In this document: positions 7,985 through 15,501 of the stretch, in pieces
How the letters are laid out: every line of letters starts with the position of its first letter
Numbering within the stretch: position 1 is the first letter of the stretch
Source: Streptococcus suis YS161
Lineage (GTDB): Bacteria > Bacillota > Bacilli > Lactobacillales > Streptococcaceae
Direction: 5' to 3'
DNA: 64,000 nt
Assembly: GCF_002760245.1 (NCBI RefSeq)
Contig: NZ_ASCA01000059.1
Coordinates: 1-64,000, forward strand
The notes under the pieces: model-generated
Databases searched by the model: none
What the model was told of the DNA's origin: nothing
What the model saw: the letters and a program-made list of their open reading frames with translations, nothing else
Translations under genes and position numbers: made by a program

Positions 7985-9061
7985 ATGACACGAATTAAAG
8001 CAGTAAAACAAAAGGCCATTTTAAATGTGGCTGAAAGTCTGGGTTATTCCTTCAGACGTTTATCAGGACACATTTATGAACACCCAGACCATGATTCCTT
8101 TCGGATTTTTGCGGATACCAATACTTTCAAATGGTTTTCAAGAGATATACAAGGGGATGTGATAGACTTTGTTCAATTAGTGGCAGGCGTTACTTTCAAA
8201 GAGGCTGTATCCTATCTTGAAACTGGGGATTTTGAACAAGCTAAGTTGATAGAAGAAACTTATCAACCGTTTCAATATTATTTGCATGAAGAACCCTTTC
8301 AGCAAGCACGTATTTACTTAAAAGACATCCGTGGCCTAAGTGATCAGACTATCAATACCTTTGGTAGACAAGGATTGCTTGCTCAAGCTACTTATCAAGC
8401 GGAGTCAGTTTTAGTGTTTAAAAGCTATGACCATAATGGTGTCTTACAGGCCGCAAGCCTTCAAGGTCTCGTCAAAAATGAAGAAAAACACGATCGAGGT
8501 TATCTCAAAAAAATCATGAAAGGATCTCATGGCTATGTCGGTATTAGTTTCGATATTGGGAATCCTAAGCGACTCATTTTTTGTGAATCAGTTATCGATA
8601 TGATGAGTTATTATCAGCTTTACCAAAAGCAATTATCCGATGTTCGCCTGATTTCAATGGAAGGTTTAAAACTTTCTGTGATTGCTTATCAGACCTTGCG
8701 TCTAGCAGCAGAGGAACAGGGGAAATTGGCATTTCTAGATACAGTAAATCCAAGCAGACTTAGTCATTATCTTCAGGCAATACAAGAGACGACAACCTTC
8801 TACCAAACTCATTCAAATGCATTAACATTGGCTGTTGATAACGATGAGGCAGGAAGAGAATTTTGTCAGAAACTGTCAGATAAAGGACTTCCGCTTTCTC
8901 AAGATTTACCACCATTGCAAGGACTTGAAACAAAGTCAGATTGGAATGATATTGTGAAACAGCAGAGTGAACTATCCTTAAGTGATTGTATCCAAACAGC
9001 CCAAGCACAAGTTAATAAGAATCATCCTCCACCTAAACGAGAGCGTGCTATGGAATTGTGA
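7985..9061 (+). CDS. DUF3991/Toprim primase-like protein of Tn5252-like element
   Basis: 358-residue protein with an N-terminal DUF3991-like region (KWFSRDIQGDVIDFVQLV, as in primase zinc-less domains) and a Toprim fold near residues 190-290 (LIFCESVIDMMSYYQL and ALTLAVDNDEAG, with the acidic DNDEAG catalytic signature). Such proteins are conserved in streptococcal ICEs and probably prime or process the transferred strand. ATG 7985 is preceded by GGGAG. It starts the AT-rich part of the mobile region. Confidence 0.75.
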   Translation: MTRIKAVKQKAILNVAESLGYSFRRLSGHIYEHPDHDSFRIFADTNTFKWFSRDIQGDVIDFVQLVAGVTFKEAVSYLETGDFEQAKLIEETYQPFQYYLHEEPFQQARIYLKDIRGLSDQTINTFGRQGLLAQATYQAESVLVFKSYDHNGVLQAASLQGLVKNEEKHDRGYLKKIMKGSHGYVGISFDIGNPKRLIFCESVIDMMSYYQLYQKQLSDVRLISMEGLKLSVIAYQTLRLAAEEQGKLAFLDTVNPSRLSHYLQAIQETTTFYQTHSNALTLAVDNDEAGREFCQKLSDKGLPLSQDLPPLQGLETKSDWNDIVKQQSELSLSDCIQTAQAQVNKNHPPPKRERAMEL

Positions 9062-9114
9062 TAACAAAATCAAGTCCACTATCATAATCTAGAAAGTGAC
9101 AAGGAGGACACCCT

Positions 9115-9342
9115 ATGAGTGTGATTGAACGTCTGGCTGAAAAAGTAGCTAGACAAGAAGAAAAAGTCTCACGTGAGACTGAGAAATTGGAACACTATCG
9201 AGACCAACTACAAACAGCTATGTACAGTACCTTTATCAAACGGCAACAATCTAGTCAGTTGTCATTTCATGAAGCACTAGAGCAAGCCTTTGGTAAAGAA
9301 ACCACACTACACTCAAATTACAGAAATGAGGATACAGAATGA
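9115..9342 (+). CDS. Small coiled-coil ICE protein (75 aa)
   Basis: A 75-residue charged protein. ATG 9115 follows AAGGAGG. The N-terminal half (IERLAEKVARQEEKVSRETEKLEHYRDQL) is a clear heptad coiled coil; the rest is polar. Its stop overlaps the start of the next gene by 4 bases, so the pair is translationally coupled. Conserved accessory protein type in streptococcal ICEs; function unknown. Confidence 0.6.
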   Translation: MSVIERLAEKVARQEEKVSRETEKLEHYRDQLQTAMYSTFIKRQQSSQLSFHEALEQAFGKETTLHSNYRNEDTE

Positions 9343-9728
9343 GTAAAACATGGAATTTTGATCAGCCACTAGACGATGTGAAACCAACATCGTCCCATGA
9401 AGAACGAGCTAAAATCGCAGCACTCTTCCATAAACAGGATGAAAAACCAATTGAAGAAGTAGACTATGTGGCTGCTTTTGAACAACAACAAAAGGAGTCA
9501 AAATATAAAGATGACCAAACGCTCGCATCAACCGTTAAACAAAGTCAGCCGAAGAAGGTAAATATCACAAGTGACTATAAACAACACTTGGCTGATACCA
9601 TTGCACAAAATAACAAGGATATTTCAGCCTGTCAAAAGCAAATTGAAGAACTTCATCAATTGATTGATGAAAAGAAAATCCAAAATAAAAAGTTGCAGGC
9701 TATTTCAGTAGCCATTGATGATTTATAA
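9339..9728 (+). CDS. Hypothetical ICE protein with C-terminal coiled coil (129 aa)
   Basis: 129 residues, N-terminal half acidic and low complexity (FDQPLDDVKPTSSHEERAKI), C-terminal 45 residues a coiled coil (DISACQKQIEELHQLIDEKKIQNKKLQ). It overlaps the previous gene by 4 bases and is followed by a terminator. No domain recognised. It is likely part of the same maintenance operon as the Toprim protein. Confidence 0.55.
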   Translation: MSKTWNFDQPLDDVKPTSSHEERAKIAALFHKQDEKPIEEVDYVAAFEQQQKESKYKDDQTLASTVKQSQPKKVNITSDYKQHLADTIAQNNKDISACQKQIEELHQLIDEKKIQNKKLQAISVAIDDL

Positions 9729-9731
9729 GTC

Positions 9732-9760
9732 AGGTAGTCCTATGCGGGCTACCTTTTTAC
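9732..9760 (+). terminator. Rho-independent terminator
   Basis: AGGTAG/CTACCT arms with a CC/GG inner pair are followed by TTTTT, directly after the stop of the 129-residue gene. The next gene's ribosome-binding site follows at once. Confidence 0.5.
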
Positions 9761-9777
9761 AATTGAAGGAGAAGATA

Positions 9778-10074
9778 ATGAAATTTTTTCAAAAGAAAAA
9801 ACAGAACCAGGATCAATTTAAACGACTGATTCATCGACTATCTGAGATGTCAGATACTGAATTAACCAAAGTAGAACAACTCCTAGATGTGGTTTTTGAT
9901 ACAAATTTTAAGCCTGATAGGAACGTTGAATTATCTCAAAGCGTTATAAACGATGAGGAACAAAGTCTTGATAAGTCGATCCAAGAAGCGAAAAATAAAC
10001 TTGACACGGAACAATTGGAAAAAAACATTGAGAGATTTAGACAAGGTAGGCGAGAGAGCAATAATAACAAATAA
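9778..10074 (+). CDS. Hypothetical charged protein (98 aa)
   Basis: ATG 9778 chosen because GAAGGAGAAG precedes it; the longer frame overlaps the previous gene. The product starts with a basic segment (KFFQKKKQNQDQFKRLIHRL) and is helical and charged throughout, ending in a coiled-coil stretch. No recognised domain. It ends at a strong terminator that also closes this group of small genes. Confidence 0.5.
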   Translation: MKFFQKKKQNQDQFKRLIHRLSEMSDTELTKVEQLLDVVFDTNFKPDRNVELSQSVINDEEQSLDKSIQEAKNKLDTEQLEKNIERFRQGRRESNNNK

Positions 10075-10102
10075 CAGACCAATTATTTTGGCCTGTTTTT
10101 TG
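10073..10102 (+). terminator. Rho-independent terminator
   Basis: Arms AACAGACCAA (10073-10082) and TTGGCCTGTT (10088-10097), one mismatch, followed by TTTT. It separates the small-protein operon from the AbiF unit. Confidence 0.65.
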
Positions 10103-10144
10103 AAATATGTGTCATCGTTGAATCAAACGAAGTAAAAATATTTC

Positions 10145-10173
10145 TTGCTTAGTAGGAGGTGTTGTGGTATAAT
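10145..10173 (+). promoter_or_regulatory. Sigma-A promoter of the AbiF small RNA and gene
   Basis: TTGCTT (10145-10150), 17-bp spacer, TATAAT (10168-10173). Transcription would start near 10180, just before the predicted small structured RNA, and far enough (70 bases) from the AbiF start codon to leave a structured leader. Confidence 0.7.
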
Positions 10174-10179
10174 TTAGTT

Positions 10180-10230
10180 AGATTAGAAGTCATCGAAGGT
10201 ACAGCAATGTATAACTAGGTGGCCTTTTTT
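10180..10230 (+). ncRNA. Small structured RNA upstream of AbiF-like gene
   Basis: Between the promoter and the AbiF start codon, the transcript can fold into an outer stem GUCAUC (10189-10194) with GGUGGC (10218-10223) and an inner stem UACA (10200-10203) with UGUA (10208-10211) closed by a GCAA tetraloop of the GNRA class. C and six U follow (10224-10230), like a terminator. AbiF-type Abi_2 genes are known to be preceded by a conserved structured RNA, so this is probably its counterpart. The fold was done by eye. Confidence 0.55.
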
Positions 10231-10251
10231 CATATTGCGGAGAGATATTTT

Positions 10252-11319
10252 ATGCCTAATAATGTATTTGAATTAATAAATTTTAAGGACTATTTGCCGT
10301 TAGATTTAGATATTACTGATAAAACTAGGTTGGTTTATAGACCAGTATTAGCACCAACTCAATTAAAATGTTCTCTTGAGCCGGCTTTAACTGAAGAACA
10401 GTTATATGTCCATATGAAAGAAAACTCTAACTGGTCTTTCAAATACAATGGGAATGATGATTTTTATAAACAGGATTGTATTGACTTTTTAAGAGATATA
10501 GACTTCCAATCATTCTCTCAATATGGGAAGTTGGTGGACAGAAAATACATAGAAGCAAAAAGAGTTTACTTATTTGATAGCTACTTTAGAAATTTTCTTC
10601 AAGAGATATTGGAGCGTATCGAAGTTTTTTTGAAGAAGAGTACAGCTGATGCTCTGACGATTGGATACAATAAAACTTCTTATATTTTTGAAGATGATAC
10701 TCTCTATTATTCAGAACAATCTAAATACCGAAAAGAAAATCCTAAGAGGCTGGATATTGTTTTGAAAACAAAATATCATTTGTCACGATTGATTTTGGAA
10801 AAACAAGATGATGCCACAATCAAGAATCAGATTAACCAATATGGGGTCGTGTTACCTTGGACCGTTTTTCGTTTAATGACATTTGGAAATATAGCGTCCT
10901 TCCTCGTTGCCCTACAACCAGAATATCGAAATAAGGTTGCTGCCTATATTAGTCTTCCCTTGGACAAGGATGATAACATTCCAGCTAAAATCTTATTGTC
11001 TTGGTGTAACGCTCTTCGTTATCTTAGGAATATTTGCTCACACAATGGCAGATTATATGGTCGCTTACACCATACACTGCCAGCTTTTCATCATTCTGAC
11101 AGAGAGTTGCTAGTGACAGACTCAGAGAATGATAGCAAGACACTATTTATCTATTTTATAGCAATGAGACATCTTATCTTGTCAATGTCCATAGAAACTA
11201 AGAATTTTTGGAATAAAAAATTACAAAAGCTTCTGGAAGAAAGTAATCAAGAACAAGTGGATTTGAGACACTATGGTTTTCCAAAAAATTGGATGGATTT
11301 ATTGGCAATAAAGATATGA
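10252..11319 (+). CDS. AbiF/AbiD-like abortive infection protein (Abi_2, HEPN)
   Basis: 355-residue Abi_2-family protein, a phage-defence or toxin-antitoxin type effector. Start is ATG 10252 with GCGGAGAG upstream; the in-frame GTG at 10219 lies inside the RNA hairpin. Near residues 262-275 the motif RNICSHNGRLYGR is a HEPN-type R-N-x3-H ribonuclease signature, and the family helix (SKYHLSRL-like) lies upstream. Toxicity by RNA cleavage is expected by family, not shown here. It has its own promoter and stands alone between the small-gene operon and a zinc-ribbon gene, so it reads as cargo of the ICE. Confidence 0.8.
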   Translation: MPNNVFELINFKDYLPLDLDITDKTRLVYRPVLAPTQLKCSLEPALTEEQLYVHMKENSNWSFKYNGNDDFYKQDCIDFLRDIDFQSFSQYGKLVDRKYIEAKRVYLFDSYFRNFLQEILERIEVFLKKSTADALTIGYNKTSYIFEDDTLYYSEQSKYRKENPKRLDIVLKTKYHLSRLILEKQDDATIKNQINQYGVVLPWTVFRLMTFGNIASFLVALQPEYRNKVAAYISLPLDKDDNIPAKILLSWCNALRYLRNICSHNGRLYGRLHHTLPAFHHSDRELLVTDSENDSKTLFIYFIAMRHLILSMSIETKNFWNKKLQKLLEESNQEQVDLRHYGFPKNWMDLLAIKI

Positions 11320-11372
11320 TAAGTGCTTAGATGGACACGGACTAAAAAATAGATTAGAACGGAGGTAAAGTA

Positions 11373-11615
11373 TTGAATCTTATTTCAATCAAAGAATTTG
11401 TCGAATTGACTATCAATAATAATCCAGACATCAATCCCAAAGAGCTTGAAGAAACCTTGCGTGCAGTACTTGAAGAAAAAGAAGGAGGGGCAAGGTGTAT
11501 GAATTGTGGATCTCCTATTTGGGTAGCAGGGAGTGCACTGGTAGGGAGCTACATGTGCTTCACGTGTCTAACAGGTGAAGCCGATGGTAGTGATGATTTT
11601 GAAGTTTTAGGTTAA
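11373..11615 (+). CDS. Small zinc-ribbon protein (80 aa)
   Basis: TTG start at 11373 with GGAGGT 8 bases upstream. The 80-residue product has an N-terminal helical half and a four-Cys zinc ribbon (CMNCG near residue 43, CFTC near residue 62) and an acidic tail. Function unknown. It is found in the same position (between accessory genes and the mobilization genes), and a terminator follows it. Confidence 0.55.
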   Translation: MNLISIKEFVELTINNNPDINPKELEETLRAVLEEKEGGARCMNCGSPIWVAGSALVGSYMCFTCLTGEADGSDDFEVLG

Positions 11616-11640
11616 GCTATTTCATTTCAGAAATTTTTCG

Positions 11641-11663
11641 AGAGCCAAATGGCTCTTTTTCTT
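11641..11663 (+). terminator. Rho-independent terminator
   Basis: AGAGCCA/TGGCTCT arms with a two-base loop are followed by a T run. It ends the zinc-ribbon transcript. Confidence 0.7.
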
Positions 11664-11739
11664 TTCCTGTGATAATTTTTTCAGCTCTCTCTTGTTACAC
11701 TCTATCTAGTTTTAGAAAATCAACCCTTGACTTTTTCTT

Positions 11740-11930
11740 GGGGGTTTGGGGGCGAAGCCACCATGTTTTCTTATCGTCGGCTGACCAACCTGTAAGGTTT
11801 GGGTTCAGCTGGCGATTAGATTTTAGGTTATTGTGGACACAATAACTGAGCTCGCAAAGACCGAACAAGGAACGAGTTAGGTCTTTCGAGGGGTGTCTGA
11901 CAATGTCAGGCTGCCTCACATTGTCAGACA
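11740..11930 (+). other. Probable oriT of the Tn5252-like element
   Basis: A gene-free stretch ahead of the mobilization genes, with a series of inverted repeats: GTTATTGT/ACAATAAC (11827-11834, 11839-11846), AAAGACC/GGTCTTT (11856-11862, 11880-11886) and a perfect 12-bp pair GTCTGACAATGT (11895-11906) with ACATTGTCAGAC (11918-11929). A G-rich run with GGC/GCC hairpin is at about 11,740-11,762, and an imperfect CCAACCT/AGGTTTGG pair is at about 11,785-11,803. Position and structure fit an oriT serving the downstream MobC-like protein and relaxase. I recognise no nick motif with certainty. Confidence 0.55.
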
Positions 11931-11956
11931 ATGCCTGATTTGAAAGGATGGATAGA

Positions 11957-12316
11957 ATGAAACAAGATATTAGGCTCGTTAGAAAGCAGTTTAGAATGAC
12001 GAGACAAGAAGAAAAACAGATAAAAGAGATGATGAAAGATCAGCAGATAGAGAGTTTTTCAGAATTTCTTCGGCATAACCTCTTTAAAACTGATGACGAT
12101 GACAAAAGTATTGAGATGTGGTTTTCCCTATGGCAATCACAAAAGTTAGAACAGGTTAGCCGTGATTTATATGAGGTACTAGTCATCGCTAAGCAAAATC
12201 ATCAAGTGACTCAAGAGCATGTTTCAATCTTATTGACCTGTGTTCAGGAGTTGATTGTGGAAGTAAGCCAATCACATTCTCTAAGTCAATCATTTCGTGA
12301 TAAGTATATGAGATAA
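11957..12316 (+). CDS. Relaxosome accessory-like protein (119 aa)
   Basis: 119-residue basic protein starting at ATG 11957 (the upstream ATG 11948 is too close to the AAAGG). The start RQFRMTRQEEKQIKEMMKD and FSEFLRHNLF resemble ribbon-helix-helix mobilization accessory proteins, such as the small gene next to mobC in Tn5252. It lies directly after the putative oriT and 9 bases before the MobC-like gene. It probably binds oriT. This is an inference from position and pattern. Confidence 0.6.
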   Translation: MKQDIRLVRKQFRMTRQEEKQIKEMMKDQQIESFSEFLRHNLFKTDDDDKSIEMWFSLWQSQKLEQVSRDLYEVLVIAKQNHQVTQEHVSILLTCVQELIVEVSQSHSLSQSFRDKYMR

Positions 12317-12325
12317 GAGGTTAGT

Positions 12326-12691
12326 ATGGAATATCGTTACAGAACCAACTTGAAAAAAGTCTTTTTAACAGATAGTGAATTAAAACAACTGAATAATCGT
12401 ATTGCAGAAAGTAGGAGTAAAAATTTTTCCGAATATGCTAGAAAAGTATTGCTTAATCCAAACATGACATTTTTAACAATTGACACTTCAAATTATAAGG
12501 AACTCGTTTTTGAATTGAGAAGGATTGGAAATAACATCAATCAGATTACACGTGCGATTAACCAAAGTCATCTCATTTCTCAGGAACAACTAAAAAGTTT
12601 GAGTCAAGGGATTGACGAGATGATTTCTGAAGTTGAGAAAGAGTTTCATATGAATGTTAAAGCGCTAAAGGAGTTTCATGGTAGTCACTAA
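12326..12691 (+). CDS. mobC: MobC-like relaxosome protein
   Basis: 121-residue protein with the MobC pattern: N-terminal ribbon-helix (YRTNLKKVFLTDSELKQLN) then the conserved KELVFELRRIGNNINQITR stretch (residues about 58-76) characteristic of bacterial mobilization protein MobC. It is expected to bind oriT and help the relaxase open the strands. It overlaps the relaxase start by 14 bases, so the two are translationally coupled. Confidence 0.8.
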   Translation: MEYRYRTNLKKVFLTDSELKQLNNRIAESRSKNFSEYARKVLLNPNMTFLTIDTSNYKELVFELRRIGNNINQITRAINQSHLISQEQLKSLSQGIDEMISEVEKEFHMNVKALKEFHGSH

Positions 12692-14543
12692 ACACTTTGC
12701 GACTCATGGGAAAAAATATCGTAGACGCTTAATCAAATATATTCTCAATCCTGAGAAGACCAATAATCTTGAATTCGTTTCTGATTTTGGAATGAGTAAT
12801 TACTTGGACTTTCCAACTTATGAAGAGATGGTCAAGATGTACAATATCAATTTCATCAATAATGATGAATTGTATGATTCGAGAAATGACCGTTTGGAAA
12901 GAAAACAACAAAAAATTCATGCCCATCATGTGATTCAATCTTTTTCTCCTGAGGACAGCCTCACTCCTGAAGAAATTAATCGTATTGGCTATGAAACAGT
13001 GAAAGAATTGACTGGTGGAAATTATCGCTTCATCGTAGCTACTCATACAGACAAGTTACATACCCATAATCATATACTTATCAATTCTGTTGATCTCAAT
13101 TCAGATAAGAAACTCAAATGGGATTATGCCCAGGAGCGGAACTTACGGATGATTTCTGATCGTATTTCTAAAATGGCTGGTGCAAAAATTATTGAGAAGC
13201 GTTATTCCTACCGAGATTATAAAAAATATAGGGAATTTAGTCATAAGTTTGAATTGAAACAACGTCTCTATTTTTTGATGCAGCAATCTAAAGCGTTTGA
13301 TGATTTTTTAGAGAAAGCAAAGCAGCTGCATGTCCAGATTGATTTTAGTCAGAAGCATAGTCGTTTTTTGATGACTGATAGAACAATGACAAAACCAATT
13401 CGAGGTCGCCAACTTAGTAAACGGGACTTATATGATGAAGAATTTTTAAGAACACATTTTGCCAAACAAGAGATTGAAAGTCGTTTAGAATTTTTATTAG
13501 AGTCTGTTCATTCACTAGAAGAATTGCATGTAAGAGCAAAAGAGTTGAATCTAACCATAGAGTTAAAACAAAAAAATGTGATTTTTACCCTAGAAGAAGA
13601 TGGTCAAAAGATTACTCTAAGCCATAAAAAAGTTAGTGATAAGAAATTGTACGACATTCCATTTTTTAACCATTACTTTGAAGACAAAGAGGCAAGAGAT
13701 ATTCAAGCATTAGAAAATATTCAGGAAGATTATCAGACTTTTCGAGAGAAGCAGCATAAGGAGAAAGTCTCCGCAGAAGAAATCGAGGAAGCCTTCAAGA
13801 AATACAAGGAAAAACGAGATGCCGTTCATGAGTTTGAAGTTGAACTTACGGATAATCAGATTGAGAAATTAGTTGATGATGGTATCTATATCAAGGTTTC
13901 ATTTGGTATCAAACAAAGTGGGCTCATCTTTATTCCCAACTATCAGTTGGATATCCTAGAAGGAGAAAATCAGAAAAAATATAAAGTTTACATTCGAGAA
14001 ACGTCCTCTTACTTTGTCTATAACAAAGTAAACTCGGATAAAAATTGTTTTATCAAAGGGAGAACTTTAATCAGGCAATTGACAAACGATAGCCAAAAAC
14101 TCCCTTATAGACGACCAACTTTAAAAAGTCTTCAAGAGAAGATTTCTGAAATTAATCTTATGATTGGACTGTCTAACGCAAACAAACAATACCAAGAAAT
14201 CAAAGATGAGTTTGTATTAGAAATTGCAGAGCTTGATATGAAGCTGGAAGAAACACAAGAAAAAATCGCCACCTTGAACAAGATGGCAGAAGTATTTATT
14301 AATCTGAAGAGTGAGGATCACGAAAGTAAGAAATTAGCTAAGTACGACTTCTCTAAAATGAACATGACAGAATCGATAACTCTAGATCAGCTTAATAAAG
14401 ACATACTGATAATGCAACAGGAATTTGGTAAAGAAATTGATGAATATGAGGGATTAGCCAGAAAGTTAGAAACATTTGTAAAAGTGTTAAATATAGGAGG
14501 AACTCTTAAACTCAAACAACGAGATAATATTTCAATGGAGTAA
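12678..14543 (+). CDS. MobP-type relaxase (Relaxase/Mobilisation nuclease)
   Basis: 621-residue relaxase of the PF03432 type, as in Tn5252-family elements. Catalytic features near the N-terminus: a conserved KIHAHHVIQSFSPE stretch (residues about 75-88) and the metal-binding HTHNHILIN (about 127-135). The remaining 450 residues are charged, helical and repeat-like (two similar segments around residues 190-260 and 265-330, each with K.H..F and then Y.DEEF/YDIPFF), followed by a coiled coil. It nicks oriT and stays attached to the 5' end. The GTG start at 12678 has AAAGGAG upstream; an alternative is ATG inside. The conjugation channel genes are not in the window. Confidence 0.8.
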   Translation: MVVTKHFATHGKKYRRRLIKYILNPEKTNNLEFVSDFGMSNYLDFPTYEEMVKMYNINFINNDELYDSRNDRLERKQQKIHAHHVIQSFSPEDSLTPEEINRIGYETVKELTGGNYRFIVATHTDKLHTHNHILINSVDLNSDKKLKWDYAQERNLRMISDRISKMAGAKIIEKRYSYRDYKKYREFSHKFELKQRLYFLMQQSKAFDDFLEKAKQLHVQIDFSQKHSRFLMTDRTMTKPIRGRQLSKRDLYDEEFLRTHFAKQEIESRLEFLLESVHSLEELHVRAKELNLTIELKQKNVIFTLEEDGQKITLSHKKVSDKKLYDIPFFNHYFEDKEARDIQALENIQEDYQTFREKQHKEKVSAEEIEEAFKKYKEKRDAVHEFEVELTDNQIEKLVDDGIYIKVSFGIKQSGLIFIPNYQLDILEGENQKKYKVYIRETSSYFVYNKVNSDKNCFIKGRTLIRQLTNDSQKLPYRRPTLKSLQEKISEINLMIGLSNANKQYQEIKDEFVLEIAELDMKLEETQEKIATLNKMAEVFINLKSEDHESKKLAKYDFSKMNMTESITLDQLNKDILIMQQEFGKEIDEYEGLARKLETFVKVLNIGGTLKLKQRDNISME

Positions 14544-14674
14544 AAAGGTTTGTTGATGACAATAAATATAAATTTTTAAAAATAGATTTCTCTCAATCTC
14601 AAAAGTGCATAGAATACTCATTATCATTACTTGAAAATTTGATAATCTTAAAGTAATTATAAGGAGGAATTACT

Positions 14675-14968
14675 ATGTCAGCAATTACAGATAAATGGAT
14701 AAAACTATTTAATAATGTCAATAATTCTCAGGAGTTAGATACATTTTTAAAGAATGTTTCAGGGAAAGGGCTCAATGAATGGGAACAACTATATAAGCAA
14801 TATAATTCAGAAATTGACACTTTAGACTTTGAAATTAGCACTCAAGAATTGGAAGGAACTTCTGGTGCAGGAGGCTGGTATTCAGCATTTAAAATGACTC
14901 TGGCTGGTCGCTGCGGTCGATGTTTCACATGTTCTTATGAATGTACAAGTAATAATGTTAATTGTTAA
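14675..14968 (+). CDS. Lanthipeptide-like precursor, long form (97 aa)
   Basis: Ribosomally made peptide with a class II lanthipeptide-like design, preceded by TAAGGAGG. Residues 1-45 form an unusual helical extension not found in its neighbour. The leader part resembles the neighbour (EIxxQELxGxSxAG near residues 53-66). The core is GWYSAFK then MT. The last 25 residues contain Cys80, Cys83, Cys86, Cys90 and Cys97. Three successive Ser/Thr-x4-Cys units are visible: T75 to C80, T85 to C90, S92 to C97. This fits three lanthionine rings. The FTxSYEC stretch recalls the lipid II-binding TxSxEC-type motif of mersacidin-like peptides. No lanthipeptide synthetase gene is in the window, so the modification state is unknown. 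Confidence 0.65.
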   Translation: MSAITDKWIKLFNNVNNSQELDTFLKNVSGKGLNEWEQLYKQYNSEIDTLDFEISTQELEGTSGAGGWYSAFKMTLAGRCGRCFTCSYECTSNNVNC

Positions 14969-15061
14969 TTTAGGAAGTATATATGTTTCTTGAGATGTGT
15001 AAACTTTCCTTGTTATAGTTGACAGAGATAGAGTTAAATGATAAATTATAGGAGGAACAAA

Positions 15062-15238
15062 ATGAAAGAAAATTATGTAGAAGTTGATAGCTTGCGTCAT
15101 GAAATTGACAATCAAGAACTATCAGGTAATTCCGCAGCTGGATTCAGAACTGCAGTTCGAATGACTAGTCAAGGTCGCTGTGGGTGGGCTTTCACTTTTT
15201 CTTATGAATGTATATCACCAAATGTCCGCTGTGGATAG
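15062..15238 (+). CDS. Lanthipeptide-like precursor, short form (58 aa)
   Basis: Paralogue of the preceding gene. ATG 15062 is chosen for its strong AGGAGG (15050-15055); an in-frame ATG at 15038 would overlap that site. The leader (EVDSLRHEIDNQELSGNSAAG) and core (RMTSQGRCG..FTFSYECISPNVRC) align with residues 46-97 of the first peptide. Three Ser/Thr-x4-Cys units are conserved: T35 to C40, T45 to C50, S52 to C57. Only three Cys are present, so the two extra Cys of the long form are not essential to this pattern. A TTGACA box (15019-15024) lies upstream. It is presumably a partner peptide of a two-component system or a duplicated signal. Confidence 0.6.
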   Translation: MKENYVEVDSLRHEIDNQELSGNSAAGFRTAVRMTSQGRCGWAFTFSYECISPNVRCG

Positions 15239-15261
15239 AATGAACAAGATTGGAGGGTAAG

Positions 15262-15369
15262 ATGGAAGGAATTATTGGAACACTGGAGTTTTATGCTCCC
15301 GTATTTATTTTAGGAGTATCCATTATTGGTGTCGTCTACGTTATGAAAAAACGGAAAGAACGGAAATGA
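15262..15369 (+). CDS. 35-residue single-span membrane peptide
   Basis: ATG 15262 follows TTGGAGGG (15250-15257). The product has one hydrophobic segment (FYAPVFILGVSIIGVVYVM) and a basic tail KKRKERK, the topology of a small membrane-anchored immunity or accessory peptide. It is followed at once by a terminator, so it closes the precursor transcript. It may be an immunity peptide for the two precursors. This is an inference from size, topology and position. Confidence 0.5.
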   Translation: MEGIIGTLEFYAPVFILGVSIIGVVYVMKKRKERK

Positions 15370-15381
15370 TGTATATTTAAA

Positions 15382-15409
15382 AAGCCATACTAGTTTATGG
15401 CTTTTTTAT
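15382..15409 (+). terminator. Rho-independent terminator after precursor operon
   Basis: AAGCCATA (15382-15389) and TATGGCTT (15396-15403) with a 6-base loop, then a T run. It separates the peptides from the ABC transporter genes. Confidence 0.75.
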
Positions 15410-15436
15410 TTGTCTTTAGAGAGATTATGCACGAAT

Positions 15437-15470
15437 TACTCATGATATTAAAGATCAGATTGATTATAAT
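15437..15470 (+). promoter_or_regulatory. Promoter of the ABC transporter with possible regulator site
   Basis: A good -10 TATAAT (15465-15470) has no convincing -35 at 17 bp. Instead TACTCAT (15437-15443) lies 28 bp upstream of the -10. The same TACTCAT occurs at 14615-14621 in the region before the long precursor gene. A shared site for the LuxR-type regulator is possible. Confidence 0.4.
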
Positions 15471-15501
15471 AGTCTTGTAAAATAGAAATGGAGGAATACT
15501 T

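Noticed and set aside
10219..10251. GTG start extending the AbiF-like protein by 11 residues
   Set aside because: It lies inside the RNA hairpin/terminator and has no ribosome-binding site; ATG 10252 has one.
15038..15061. Upstream ATG of the short precursor peptide
   Set aside because: It overlaps the AGGAGG that must serve ATG 15062, and the leader match with the long precursor begins after it.
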